Part shown: positions 1 to 6,060 of the stretch, in pieces | Numbering within the stretch: position 1 is the stretch's first letter | How the letters are laid out: each line of letters starts with the position of its first letter | Assembly: GCA_031554275.1 (NCBI GenBank) | Contig: JAVBKB010000061.1 | Span: 1 to 10,171, forward strand | DNA length: 10,171 bases | Direction of reading: 5' to 3' | Source of the DNA: JAVBKB01 sp031554275 | GTDB taxonomy: Bacteria; Bacillota; Bacilli; JARBTR01 | Program-made: the position numbers and the translations under genes | Notes under the pieces: model-generated | What the model was told of the DNA's origin: nothing | Database searches by the model: none | The model's input: the letters and a program-made list of their open reading frames with translations, nothing else

Positions 1-74
1 GCTGCAAAAACAGTTGGTAAAAACATTACAGAAATTAAAAGGGTTATTCCTAACATTTTCTTAATTTTTTTCAT
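1..74 (-). CDS. N-terminus of an exported protein (partial, runs off left edge)
   Basis: Read on the minus strand, an ATG at 74-72 opens a frame that stays open to the window edge (24 codons plus 2 bases). It starts MKKIKKMLG, continues through a hydrophobic core (ITLLISVMFL) and ends PTVFA|A, a standard Sec signal peptide with a likely signal peptidase I site after VFA. There is no lipobox cysteine in the visible part. A strong Shine-Dalgarno sequence (GAGGAGG, complement of 82-88) lies about 7 bases upstream, which fixes the start. The mature protein is outside the window, so its function is unknown; it is exported, either secreted or wall-associated. It diverges from the def unit and has a plausible promoter at 121-149. 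Confidence 0.8.
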   Translation of the reverse strand, partial: MKKIKKMLGITLLISVMFLPTVFA

Positions 75-120
75 AAAAAAGCCTCCTCTTTTTTTGGGAA
101 TATAGTTCATTTTTAAGATT

Positions 121-149
121 ATCATATATTAATTGTTGAATAATGTCGT
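121..149 (-). promoter_or_regulatory. Putative sigma-A promoter for the exported-protein gene
   Basis: On the minus strand, ACGACA (complement of 144-149, 4 of 6 to TTGACA) is separated by 17 bases from TATGAT (complement of 121-126, 5 of 6 to TATAAT). It points at the signal-peptide gene starting at 74 and would leave a leader of about 40 bases. The -35 is poor, so this is tentative. Confidence 0.4.
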
Positions 150-340
150 AAAAAGGCGAGTATAAGTATCTGTATTTTTATTTTTTCTTATTTTGATAAT
201 ATCGGTAACTACTTGCTCTTGACTTTGCAAAGCGCATTGCTAGGCTGTCATAATTCTTTTATCTTGATAGAATCTATGACTTTATCTATTATTTTTTTCA
301 TCGTCATTAGAATAAGTCGCAGTGAAAACAGTTCCCGTTA

Positions 341-466
341 TTACTGAGTTACAGGCTGAAAGAGTTTTTTAGTTGAGATTGTGGTTGCCTGATTTTCTCG
401 ATTTTCTTTGGTGCTTCTAAATCTGTTGACACTTCCAAAAGCAGTTGATCTTGTCGATTTTTTCAT
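341..466 (-). CDS. Doubtful 41-residue basic small ORF
   Basis: An ATG at 466-464 on the minus strand opens 41 codons ending in two consecutive stops (TAATAA). The predicted peptide starts MKKSTRSTAFGSVNRFRSTK, is rich in Lys, Arg, Ser and Thr, and has no hydrophobic segment. No Shine-Dalgarno sequence precedes the ATG, which argues against translation. I do not recognise a family. It is included only because it lies in an unusually long gap; a chance frame is the more likely explanation. Confidence 0.15.
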   Translation of the reverse strand: MKKSTRSTAFGSVNRFRSTKENRENQATTISTKKLFQPVTQ

Positions 467-612
467 AATTTATGCAAGGAAAATTAATATCCTACATTTA
501 TGCAAATTATTCTTCATCAGCATGAACCTATTTGTTTCTCTTTTTATCAGGTTAAGCCATGGGGATGGGGTCTTTCCTATGGTCGCGCAACTAATGTGCT
601 GAAGTATAAAAT

Positions 613-732
613 ATAGAGTAGAAATGGCGAGAATCCCAACCTATTTTGTCAGCAAAATCTTGCATACACCTGGTCTTCGCCTTTCCTTTCGCACGCCTAG
701 ACATTTCCTCTCAGTTCTACTCTCTATTTTTT
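613..732 (+). ncRNA. Candidate structured RNA ending in a U-run
   Basis: Read on the plus strand, ATAGAGTAGAA (613-623) can pair with TTCTAC-TC-TCTAT (715-727, two-base bulge), closing a segment of about 115 bases. Inside, GGCGA (626-630) can pair with TCGCC (677-681), and ATTTTG-TCAG-CAAAAT (643-658) is a perfect 6-bp hairpin with a tetraloop. The outer stem is followed directly by six T residues (727-732), as in an RNA 3' end. A TATAAA at 605-610 could be a -10, but no good -35 is present. I could not match the sequence to 6S, SRP, RNase P, tmRNA, T-box or a common riboswitch. The opposite strand could also be the transcribed one. Confidence 0.2.
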
Positions 733-774
733 ACTGGAAAAAGGAGAAATTTAAACTTTTCTTAGTGCAAACAA

Positions 775-803
775 TTTTCAAAAACAAATGAAAATGTTAA
801 AAT
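775..803 (+). promoter_or_regulatory. Putative promoter of the DUF1885-like/def unit
   Basis: TTTTCA (775-780, 4 of 6 to TTGACA), a 17-base spacer, then TAAAAT (798-803, 5 of 6 to TATAAT). The bases TGT just before the -10 give an extended TGn element, which offsets the weak -35. Transcription would start near 810, about 50 bases before the ATG at 860. Confidence 0.55.
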
Positions 804-859
804 AGAATAGCTATATTTAACTTGCTAAATGCTTCTCACATAAATTGGAGGTGGAATAT

Positions 860-1264
860 ATGAAACATGCTACCATATTCCTCAATGAAAAATCTGTACG
901 ACAAACTATCTCATTAGACAATGTGAAAAAAATGTTTCAATTGTACAAAGATAAAGCCGCTAGAACCGGTCAACAATTGTCATGGGATTATGCAGGTCAT
1001 ACATTTCCTTATGAAATTAAAGAAGTACAAGGGGAAAAAGGGAAAATACTTCTCTTGATTTCAGAAGAGAACAATTACAACTTAATTTTAGTTGGAGTAG
1101 GAACTACAAAGGGAAAGCGTTTTATCAGGATTACTCTTCCTAATCAATCCTTACATGGTGATCGAAACAAAGCAGTAGAGTTTTGCAAAATGTTTGGAGA
1201 GGAATTAAATGGAGAGGTTCATTTATTCAATGATCGGGTAATGTATTATTATCCAAGAAAGTAG
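860..1264 (+). CDS. Small conserved protein, DUF1885-like
   Basis: A 134-residue protein with no signal peptide or membrane segment, presumably cytoplasmic. It resembles what I recall of the DUF1885 family of Bacillaceae: an N-terminal part with VRQTISLDNVK, a conserved TGQQLSWDYAGHTFPYEI stretch (about residues 36-53), an alternating hydrophobic part (LLLISEE, LILVGVGTT), then the LHGDRNKAVEFCKMF block and a C-terminus ending HLFNDRVMYYYPRK. The biochemical function of the family is not known to me. The ATG at 860 is chosen because a strong GGAGGTG (847-853) lies 6 bases upstream; the longer frame from TTG 845 would begin inside that Shine-Dalgarno sequence. Its stop is 7 bases before the def start, so the two genes are almost certainly co-transcribed and may be translationally coupled. 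Confidence 0.8.
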   Translation: MKHATIFLNEKSVRQTISLDNVKKMFQLYKDKAARTGQQLSWDYAGHTFPYEIKEVQGEKGKILLLISEENNYNLILVGVGTTKGKRFIRITLPNQSLHGDRNKAVEFCKMFGEELNGEVHLFNDRVMYYYPRK

Positions 1265-1271
1265 GTGTGAG

Positions 1272-1838
1272 ATGCTAACAGGAAAAGAAATTATTAAAGA
1301 CGGGCATCCCACACTGCGTAAACGAGCAGAAATTGTTCCGATGCCACCAAGTGATGACGATAAGGAAACACTTCGTCAGATGTTAGAATTTCTGCATAAT
1401 TGTCAGAAATCAGAGTTTGTAGAGAAATATAATGTTAGAACGGGTATTGGGCTTGCTGCTCCTCAATTAGATATTTCCAAAAGAATGATTGCTGTCTATA
1501 TTGTTGTGAAAGATGAAGCCACGAACCATGCTTTGTTTAACCCTCGAATTGTTAGTCACTCAAATGAACTGATTTACCTATCTGGTGGAGAGGGCTGTTT
1601 GTCAGTAGATGGTGCCCACCCTGGTTTTGTTCCAAGGTTTAGTAAGGTCAAGGTGAAGGCCAACACAATTGATGGAGAAGAAATCCAACTTAGTTTCACT
1701 GGGCTCGCCGCTATCTGCTTTCAACATGAAATTGACCACTTAAATGGTGTGATGTTCTATGACCATATCGATAAGAAGGACCCTTTCAAAGTAATCGAAG
1801 GTGCACTTCCTTATACACGAGAATTAACTGACAAATAA
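1272..1838 (+). CDS. def: Peptide deformylase, type 2
   Basis: Removes the N-formyl group from the initiator methionine of new proteins, in the cytosol at the ribosome exit. It uses a divalent metal, usually Fe2+. At 188 residues it has the length of Gram-positive type-2 enzymes, with the insertion between helix 1 and motif 1 (about residues 30-55). All three family motifs are intact: GIGLAAPQ (58-65), EGCLS (107-111, metal ligand Cys109) and QHEIDH (151-156, ligands His152 and His156, catalytic Glu153). The N-terminus MLTGKEIIKDGHPTLRKRAE matches the family, supporting the ATG at 1272. The Shine-Dalgarno sequence is modest (AGGTG, 1263-1267) and overlaps the stop of the upstream gene, which suggests coupled translation. 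No fmt gene is nearby. The unit ends at the inverted repeat at 1956-2012. Confidence 0.97.
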   Translation: MLTGKEIIKDGHPTLRKRAEIVPMPPSDDDKETLRQMLEFLHNCQKSEFVEKYNVRTGIGLAAPQLDISKRMIAVYIVVKDEATNHALFNPRIVSHSNELIYLSGGEGCLSVDGAHPGFVPRFSKVKVKANTIDGEEIQLSFTGLAAICFQHEIDHLNGVMFYDHIDKKDPFKVIEGALPYTRELTDK

Positions 1839-1923
1839 TCTAGACTAGGTAGTGAACAAGGCTAGAGCACAAAAGCCCTGATTTGCTACTAACTAGTGCC
1901 GCTACTCTGTTTGCTAATAATTG

Positions 1924-1954
1924 AAAACGATTCAGATGAAAAAACGATTCAGAT
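1924..1954. repeat. Two-copy 14-bp direct repeat
   Basis: AAAACGATTCAGAT occurs at 1924-1937 and again at 1941-1954 (period 17), just left of the terminator stem. With only two copies it may be a simple local duplication. The other bases between def and this repeat (1839-1923) contain nothing I recognise. Confidence 0.7.
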
Positions 1955-1955
1955 A

Positions 1956-2012
1956 AAAATGAGGCTGTTCCAAAAAGTCAGGTGAAACGACTTTTTGGAA
2001 CAGCCTCATTTT
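1956..2012. terminator. Bidirectional intrinsic terminator, 24-bp perfect stem
   Basis: Bases 1956-1979 are the exact reverse complement of 1989-2012, with a 9-base loop (AGGTGAAAC). The stem core is GAGGCTGTTCCAAAAAGTC. The outer A/T pairs give a T-run on both strands: TTTT on plus (2009-2012), and TTTTT on minus (complement of 1955-1959). It sits between the converging def and yajC genes, as expected for a shared terminator. The 24-bp perfection is more than termination needs, so it may belong to a dispersed palindromic repeat family. Confidence 0.85.
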
Positions 2013-2036
2013 GTTATAAATCATTCAATAAAGCTC

Positions 2037-2308
2037 TTATTGCGCTGACGGTTGTGATTTAACAACATCACGAATTGCAAAGCGGTCAAAAGTAAGCTTA
2101 CTACCATCTGGGCATTTGACGATTACTTTGTTATCTTCTATCGCATCAACAACTCCATGCATACCACCAATTGTTACAATCGGATCTCCAACTGCTAATG
2201 ATGATTGCATTGCCTGTGCTGCTTTTTGACGTTTTTGCTGCGGACGAATTAGCAAGAAATAAATACCGCAATCATTAGTACAAAATAAATAATCATTGTT
2301 GGGTTCAA
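2037..2308 (-). pseudogene. yajC: yajC, frameshifted by one missing base
   Basis: YajC is a small single-pass membrane partner of SecDF-YidC in the Sec translocon. The gene is split over two frames here. From a TTG at 2308-2306, preceded by AAGGAG with 9-base spacing, the frame encodes MNPTMIIYFVLMIAVF, a good membrane anchor, then reads ISC and stops (TAA, 2251-2249). The cytoplasmic part, LLIRPQQKRQKAAQAM through VGDPIVTIGGMHGVV to KSQPSAQ, continues in another frame down to 2037. Restoring one A in the plus-strand AAA run at 2261-2263 rebuilds the family motif AVFYFLLIRPQQKR and a protein of exactly 90 residues, the usual length. No canonical slippery heptamer is present. Either a real inactivating mutation or a sequencing error would explain it. 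A start at TTG 2255 would yield only the anchorless domain. Confidence 0.88.
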
Positions 2309-2431
2309 TGTTTCCAACTCCTTCCTATGTAAAGAATTCTAATAGCTTTAAAAATTCGAGAATGAACTCTATGAACCATCTTACCACAACATATAGGAGT
2401 ACATCAATGCTCATCTCTTTAGATTAATTAC

Positions 2432-3571
2432 TCAGAAATTTCTTGCGTTAGCTTCATTATAGCCATATTGCTCGAAAAATTCTGTTTTGAAATCACCCAA
2501 ACGATCCTCTTGAATTGCTTGTCTAATTTGCTTCATTAATTGTAGCAGAAAATATAGATTGTGGTAAGAGGTAAGGCGAATACCAAAAGTCTCCTCTGCT
2601 CGAATGAGATGTCTGATATAGGCTCTACTATAATTACGACAAGTATAACAATCACACTTTTCATCAATGGGTCCAAAGTCATGTGCGAATTTCTCGTTTT
2701 TAATCACCAAACGACCACTTGAAGTCATCAATGTGCCATTTCGTGCAATTCTAGTTGGTAATACACAATCAAACATGTCAATTCCCCGAATTGAACCGTC
2801 AATCAAGGAGTCAGGTGAACCCACTCCCATTAAATAACGGGGCTTGTTCGTTGGCAGTAGCGGTGTTGTAAATTCCAACATGCGGTTCATAATATCCTTT
2901 GGTTCACCGACTGACAAGCCACCGATTGCATAACCCGGAAAATCCAAAGAAGCAAGATCTGACGCACTTTGTCGGCGGAGTTCTTCGAACTCCCCACCTT
3001 GGACAATACCAAAGAGTCCTTGCGTTTTTGTATTGGTATGCGCCTTCAAACAACGTTCTGCCCATCTTGATGTACGCTCGACTGAACTTTTCATATATTC
3101 AAACGTAGCTGGAAAAGGTGGACATTCATCAAATGCCATCATGATATCAGAGCCAAGTGCATTCTGAATCTCGATCGCCTTTTCAGGTGAAAGGAACAAT
3201 TTGTCCCCGTTTAAGTGATTTCGAAAATGAACACCTTCTTCTTCAATTTTTCGAAGGTCACTTAAACTGAAAACTTGAAATCCGCCAGAGTCTGTAAGGA
3301 TTGCACCATTCCAATTCATGAACTTGTGCAAACCACCAGCTTCCCGAACAATTTCATGACCAGGTCTCAGCCACAGGTGGTATGTGTTGCTCAAAATAAT
3401 ATTCGCACCCATTTCACTAACTTCCTCGGGTGACATCGATTTCACAGTTGCTTGCGTCCCAACTGGCATGAAAGCCGGAGTATCAAAGCTGCCGTGTGGT
3501 GTATGCACTTTACCTAATCGCGCACCTGTTTGCTTACATGTCTTGATTAACTCATACGTAATTGCTGTCAA
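2432..3571 (-). CDS. tgt: Queuine/preQ1 tRNA-guanine transglycosylase
   Basis: Replaces guanine-34 in tRNAs for Asp, Asn, His and Tyr with preQ1, the first tRNA step of queuosine synthesis; QueA then acts on the product. The 379 residues equal the usual bacterial length. Visible features are DSGGFQ (94-99, catalytic Asp94), the GLSVGE loop (218-223), GIDMFDCVLPTR (263-274, with Asp268 aligning to the E. coli nucleophile Asp264), and the zinc site Cys306, Cys308, Cys311 and His337. The whole protein closely resembles my recollection of B. subtilis Tgt. The start is a TTG at 3571 giving MTAITYELIKTCKQTGARLG, which fits the family; the Shine-Dalgarno sequence is a weak GGGGT about 8 bases upstream. 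It begins 19 bases after the dinB stop, so the two are co-transcribed. Confidence 0.97.
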   Translation of the reverse strand: MTAITYELIKTCKQTGARLGKVHTPHGSFDTPAFMPVGTQATVKSMSPEEVSEMGANIILSNTYHLWLRPGHEIVREAGGLHKFMNWNGAILTDSGGFQVFSLSDLRKIEEEGVHFRNHLNGDKLFLSPEKAIEIQNALGSDIMMAFDECPPFPATFEYMKSSVERTSRWAERCLKAHTNTKTQGLFGIVQGGEFEELRRQSASDLASLDFPGYAIGGLSVGEPKDIMNRMLEFTTPLLPTNKPRYLMGVGSPDSLIDGSIRGIDMFDCVLPTRIARNGTLMTSSGRLVIKNEKFAHDFGPIDEKCDCYTCRNYSRAYIRHLIRAEETFGIRLTSYHNLYFLLQLMKQIRQAIQEDRLGDFKTEFFEQYGYNEANARNF

Positions 3572-3590
3572 AATATTTACCCCAAATCAA

Positions 3591-4835
3591 TTATTTTTGT
3601 TCGTTTTTCTTTTGCAAGAAATCTTTGCTGAAACTTGTATTTGTTAACATCGGAGCTGATTTCAAACCCTTTTGGATAAAATTATCCCCGTACTTCGCAT
3701 TAAATTCATCCAATACACTTTGTAGCTTTGCCGATTGCTCCTCTATTTCGTATGTGAAGAGTTCGAGCTGTTTCAGTGCTGTTCCCTTCTCAATCACTGC
3801 CCCTGCAGTAACGCCTAACAAGCGAATGGCAGATCCATCCCAGTTGTTGAGAAAAAGCGTTTTGGCATGTTGGAACACTTCTTCCCATTTCTCGATTGGA
3901 TTCACAAGTGTCATGCCTCGATTAATTGTTTGCCGATCTTTATATCGGATTGTAACATGAAGTTTCATTGCTAATAGAGATTTGTATGCCAATCTGCTTG
4001 CTAGCTTCTGTGAAAGCTTTTCAAGCACTGCTTCTAATTCCTTTTGGTTCGTAATATCCCTTGGTAGTGTCGTTGAATTACCAACACTTTTGAAATCAAA
4101 GATCGAATCCGGATCAACAGGCCGGTCATCAATCCCGTTCGCCCGGTCTACTAATCTTTTGCCAAGAACCCCCAACACCTGACCAAGTTGCCGCTCATCA
4201 GCTTTTGCAAGTTCACCAATCGTTTGGATACCAAATGTCGCAAGTTTCTCAGCTGTCTTCGCACCAACACCATGCATTTTGGTAATTTGTTCGCCCCACA
4301 ATAGATGTGGCAAATCTCTTTTCCGAAGCACCGTCAACCCCATTGGTTTCTTCATATTCGAAGCCATTTTCGCTAAGAATTTATTGGGCGCTACACCAAT
4401 GCTACTTGGTAAATGTAATCTTTGTAGAATTTGATCTTGGATCGATTTCACATATTGAATTGGGTCAGTTCCATAAGTGTCTGTAATGTCCACATACCCT
4501 TCATCGATTGAAACTGGCTCAACACAATCAGAATATTCACGGAGCAAATCAAACATTGCAGCAGAGGCCTGTCGATACCGATCAAAATTCGGTTCCATCA
4601 CGATCAGTTTCGGACAGAGTTTCTGCGCTTCCCAAATTGGCATTGTTGTCTTCACACCAAATTTCCTAGCCTCATAACTACAAGTAATAATAATCCCGCG
4701 TCGCTCTTTGGCATTTCCTGCAATTGCAAGTGGCTTGCCCCTAAGCGCTGGATTGTGGACTACTTCAACAGCAGCATAAAAACAATTCATATCAACATGT
4801 AAAATCACGCGAGCTTGGTTCTTATTCAAATCCAT
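3591..4835 (-). CDS. dinB: Y-family DNA polymerase IV (PolY1/DinB type)
   Basis: An error-prone polymerase that copies past damaged template bases and works with the sliding clamp at stalled forks. The 414 residues equal the length I recall for B. subtilis PolY1 (YqjH). The first catalytic aspartate is in HVDMNCFYA (13-21, Asp15), with the Phe19/Tyr20 steric gate region; the second acidic pair is in SIDEGYVD (109-116, Asp111 and Glu112). A thumb helix-hairpin-helix, HGVGAKTAEKL (188-198), is followed by the little-finger domain (about 245-350). QLELF (356-360) is a clear beta-clamp binding motif. The start ATG at 4835 has GGAG 9 bases upstream. It sits between queA and tgt, an unexpected place for a repair gene; I saw no LexA box in the 123 bases upstream. 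The gap holds an 8-bp inverted repeat (4866-4873 with 4930-4937) of unclear meaning. Confidence 0.96.
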   Translation of the reverse strand: MDLNKNQARVILHVDMNCFYAAVEVVHNPALRGKPLAIAGNAKERRGIIITCSYEARKFGVKTTMPIWEAQKLCPKLIVMEPNFDRYRQASAAMFDLLREYSDCVEPVSIDEGYVDITDTYGTDPIQYVKSIQDQILQRLHLPSSIGVAPNKFLAKMASNMKKPMGLTVLRKRDLPHLLWGEQITKMHGVGAKTAEKLATFGIQTIGELAKADERQLGQVLGVLGKRLVDRANGIDDRPVDPDSIFDFKSVGNSTTLPRDITNQKELEAVLEKLSQKLASRLAYKSLLAMKLHVTIRYKDRQTINRGMTLVNPIEKWEEVFQHAKTLFLNNWDGSAIRLLGVTAGAVIEKGTALKQLELFTYEIEEQSAKLQSVLDEFNAKYGDNFIQKGLKSAPMLTNTSFSKDFLQKKNEQK

Positions 4836-4958
4836 TTATAACTACTCCTGAAATCAATTACAAAATTGGTCAACTGCGTTTTTCAAAAATCTATTTCGTC
4901 GAATAATGTTATCCGCATCGGCAAACCATTTGACCAACATCAAATTGCCGAATAATTT

Positions 4959-5987
4959 CTATTTTATCAGCATTGCATCGCCAAAACTAAAAAAGCGATA
5001 TGATTCCGCAACTGCAGTCTGGTATGCATGGAGAACATTTTCTCGACCAGCGAGAGCACTCACAAGCATTATCAAGGTTGACTTGGGTAAGTGGAAATTA
5101 GTAATCATTCCGTCAATTGCTTTAAACTCATACCCTGGATAGATAAATATATCGGTCCAACCATTTGCTTCTGAAAACTGACCCTCATAGTCCCGAGCAA
5201 TTGTTTCTAGTGTTCGTGTAGAAGTTGTCCCTACAGAAATAATTCTCTTCCCTGAAGCACGCACTTGATTCAGCATCTGAGCTGTTTCGGCACTCATTGT
5301 GTAGTACTCGGAATGCATTTGATGTTCTTCAACCGTCTCAGCAGAAACTGGACGAAATGTTCCCAATCCGACATGCAGAGTAATTGTTGCTATCTTGATG
5401 CCTGCTGTAACAAGTTCAGCGAGCAAATCCTTTGTGAAATGCAATCCTGCAGTTGGCGCTGCAGCTGAACCCTCTTCACGCGCATAGACAGTTTGGTAGC
5501 GATCCTTTTCATGGAGCTGTTCCTTGATGTAAGGAGGTAGCGGCATTTCACCCAATTGGTCAAGTATCTCCATGAAAACACCATCATATTGAAACTGCAG
5601 AATACGTCCGCCTTGGTCAAGCACCTCTAAACAAGTTGCCTTTAGAACTCCTTTGCCAAAGGTGACTTCAGTACCAACTTGAACCCGCTTCGCCGGTTTC
5701 ACAAGCGCTTCCCAGCAGTCGCCAGAAGTATTCCTAAGCAAAAGAATCTCAATACTAGCATTTGTGTCTACCTTACTGCCATGTAGTCTTGCAGGTAACA
5801 CTTTCGTATCATTTAGAACCAAACAATCGCCTAATTCTAAATAATCTTTAATTTGGGTAAAAGTCGAGTGGGTTAACTCACCAGTTTTCTGATCGAGAAC
5901 CATTAATCGGCTACTGGCACGCTGCTCCAAAGGAGTTTGTGCAATTAGCTGTTCAGGTAAATGAAAATCGTATAAATCTACTTTCAT
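4959..5987 (-). CDS. queA: S-adenosylmethionine:tRNA ribosyltransferase-isomerase
   Basis: Transfers and isomerises the ribosyl group of S-adenosylmethionine onto preQ1 in tRNA, making epoxyqueuosine; it acts after Tgt. From ATG 5987 it has 342 residues, the length I recall for B. subtilis QueA, and starts MKVDLYDFHLPEQLIAQ. Family blocks are all present: GEMPLPPYI (146-154), AAPTAGLHF (176-184), HVGLGTFRPV (205-214), VGTTSTRTLE (252-261), FIYPGYEF (281-288) and TNFHLPKSTL (296-305). An in-frame TTG at 5996 would add three residues, but AAAGGA (complement of 6001-6006) is too close to it and better placed for the ATG. The gene follows ruvB after about 70 bases, consistent with one transcript from ruvA. 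Confidence 0.97.
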   Translation of the reverse strand: MKVDLYDFHLPEQLIAQTPLEQRASSRLMVLDQKTGELTHSTFTQIKDYLELGDCLVLNDTKVLPARLHGSKVDTNASIEILLLRNTSGDCWEALVKPAKRVQVGTEVTFGKGVLKATCLEVLDQGGRILQFQYDGVFMEILDQLGEMPLPPYIKEQLHEKDRYQTVYAREEGSAAAPTAGLHFTKDLLAELVTAGIKIATITLHVGLGTFRPVSAETVEEHQMHSEYYTMSAETAQMLNQVRASGKRIISVGTTSTRTLETIARDYEGQFSEANGWTDIFIYPGYEFKAIDGMITNFHLPKSTLIMLVSALAGRENVLHAYQTAVAESYRFFSFGDAMLIK

Positions 5988-6060
5988 ATAGAACAAGAAA
6001 TCCTTTCACAATCTATTTTGGATGAAACTTTCCTCAATTACATTCTAATTTACTACAGAA

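Larger units (their letters stand above)
150..770. other. Long intergenic region without a recognisable gene
   Basis: About 620 bases between two divergent genes. The region is AT-rich with many stops in all frames. A TTG-initiated plus-strand frame at 408-602 has no Shine-Dalgarno sequence and no family resemblance. A 41-codon minus-strand frame (341-466) is listed separately. The right part (613-732) has paired segments that could fold into an RNA. The length is large for a Bacilli intergenic gap, so a small RNA or a decayed gene is possible, but I could match neither. No transposase remnant, tRNA or known riboswitch core was recognised. Confidence 0.5.

Noticed and set aside
245..306. Minus-strand 19-residue frame, MTMKKIIDKVIDSIKIKEL, possibly a small toxin or regulatory peptide
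   Set aside because: Too short to judge, no Shine-Dalgarno sequence upstream and no hydrophobic or other known toxin signature.
408..602. Plus-strand 64-codon frame in the long gap
   Set aside because: It starts at a TTG without a Shine-Dalgarno sequence, has no family resemblance, and its Leu/Phe-rich composition follows from the AT-rich DNA.
150..860. T-box, purine, TPP, SAM or c-di-AMP riboswitch before the DUF1885-like/def unit
   Set aside because: None of the conserved cores I know (for example the T-box AGGGUGG element) is present.
2249..2270. Programmed ribosomal frameshift in yajC
   Set aside because: Codons at the shift are GTA TTT ATT TCT, with no slippery heptamer, and no yajC frameshifting is known to me.
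2309..2431. Possible separate promoter for yajC in the tgt-yajC gap
   Set aside because: A TAGAAT-like -10 occurs, but without a credible -35 or extended element, so I do not call it.
4866..4937. 8-bp inverted repeat TTGGTCAA/TTGACCAA upstream of dinB
   Set aside because: Short arms 56 bases apart, no T-run, and no match to an SOS box; probably chance.
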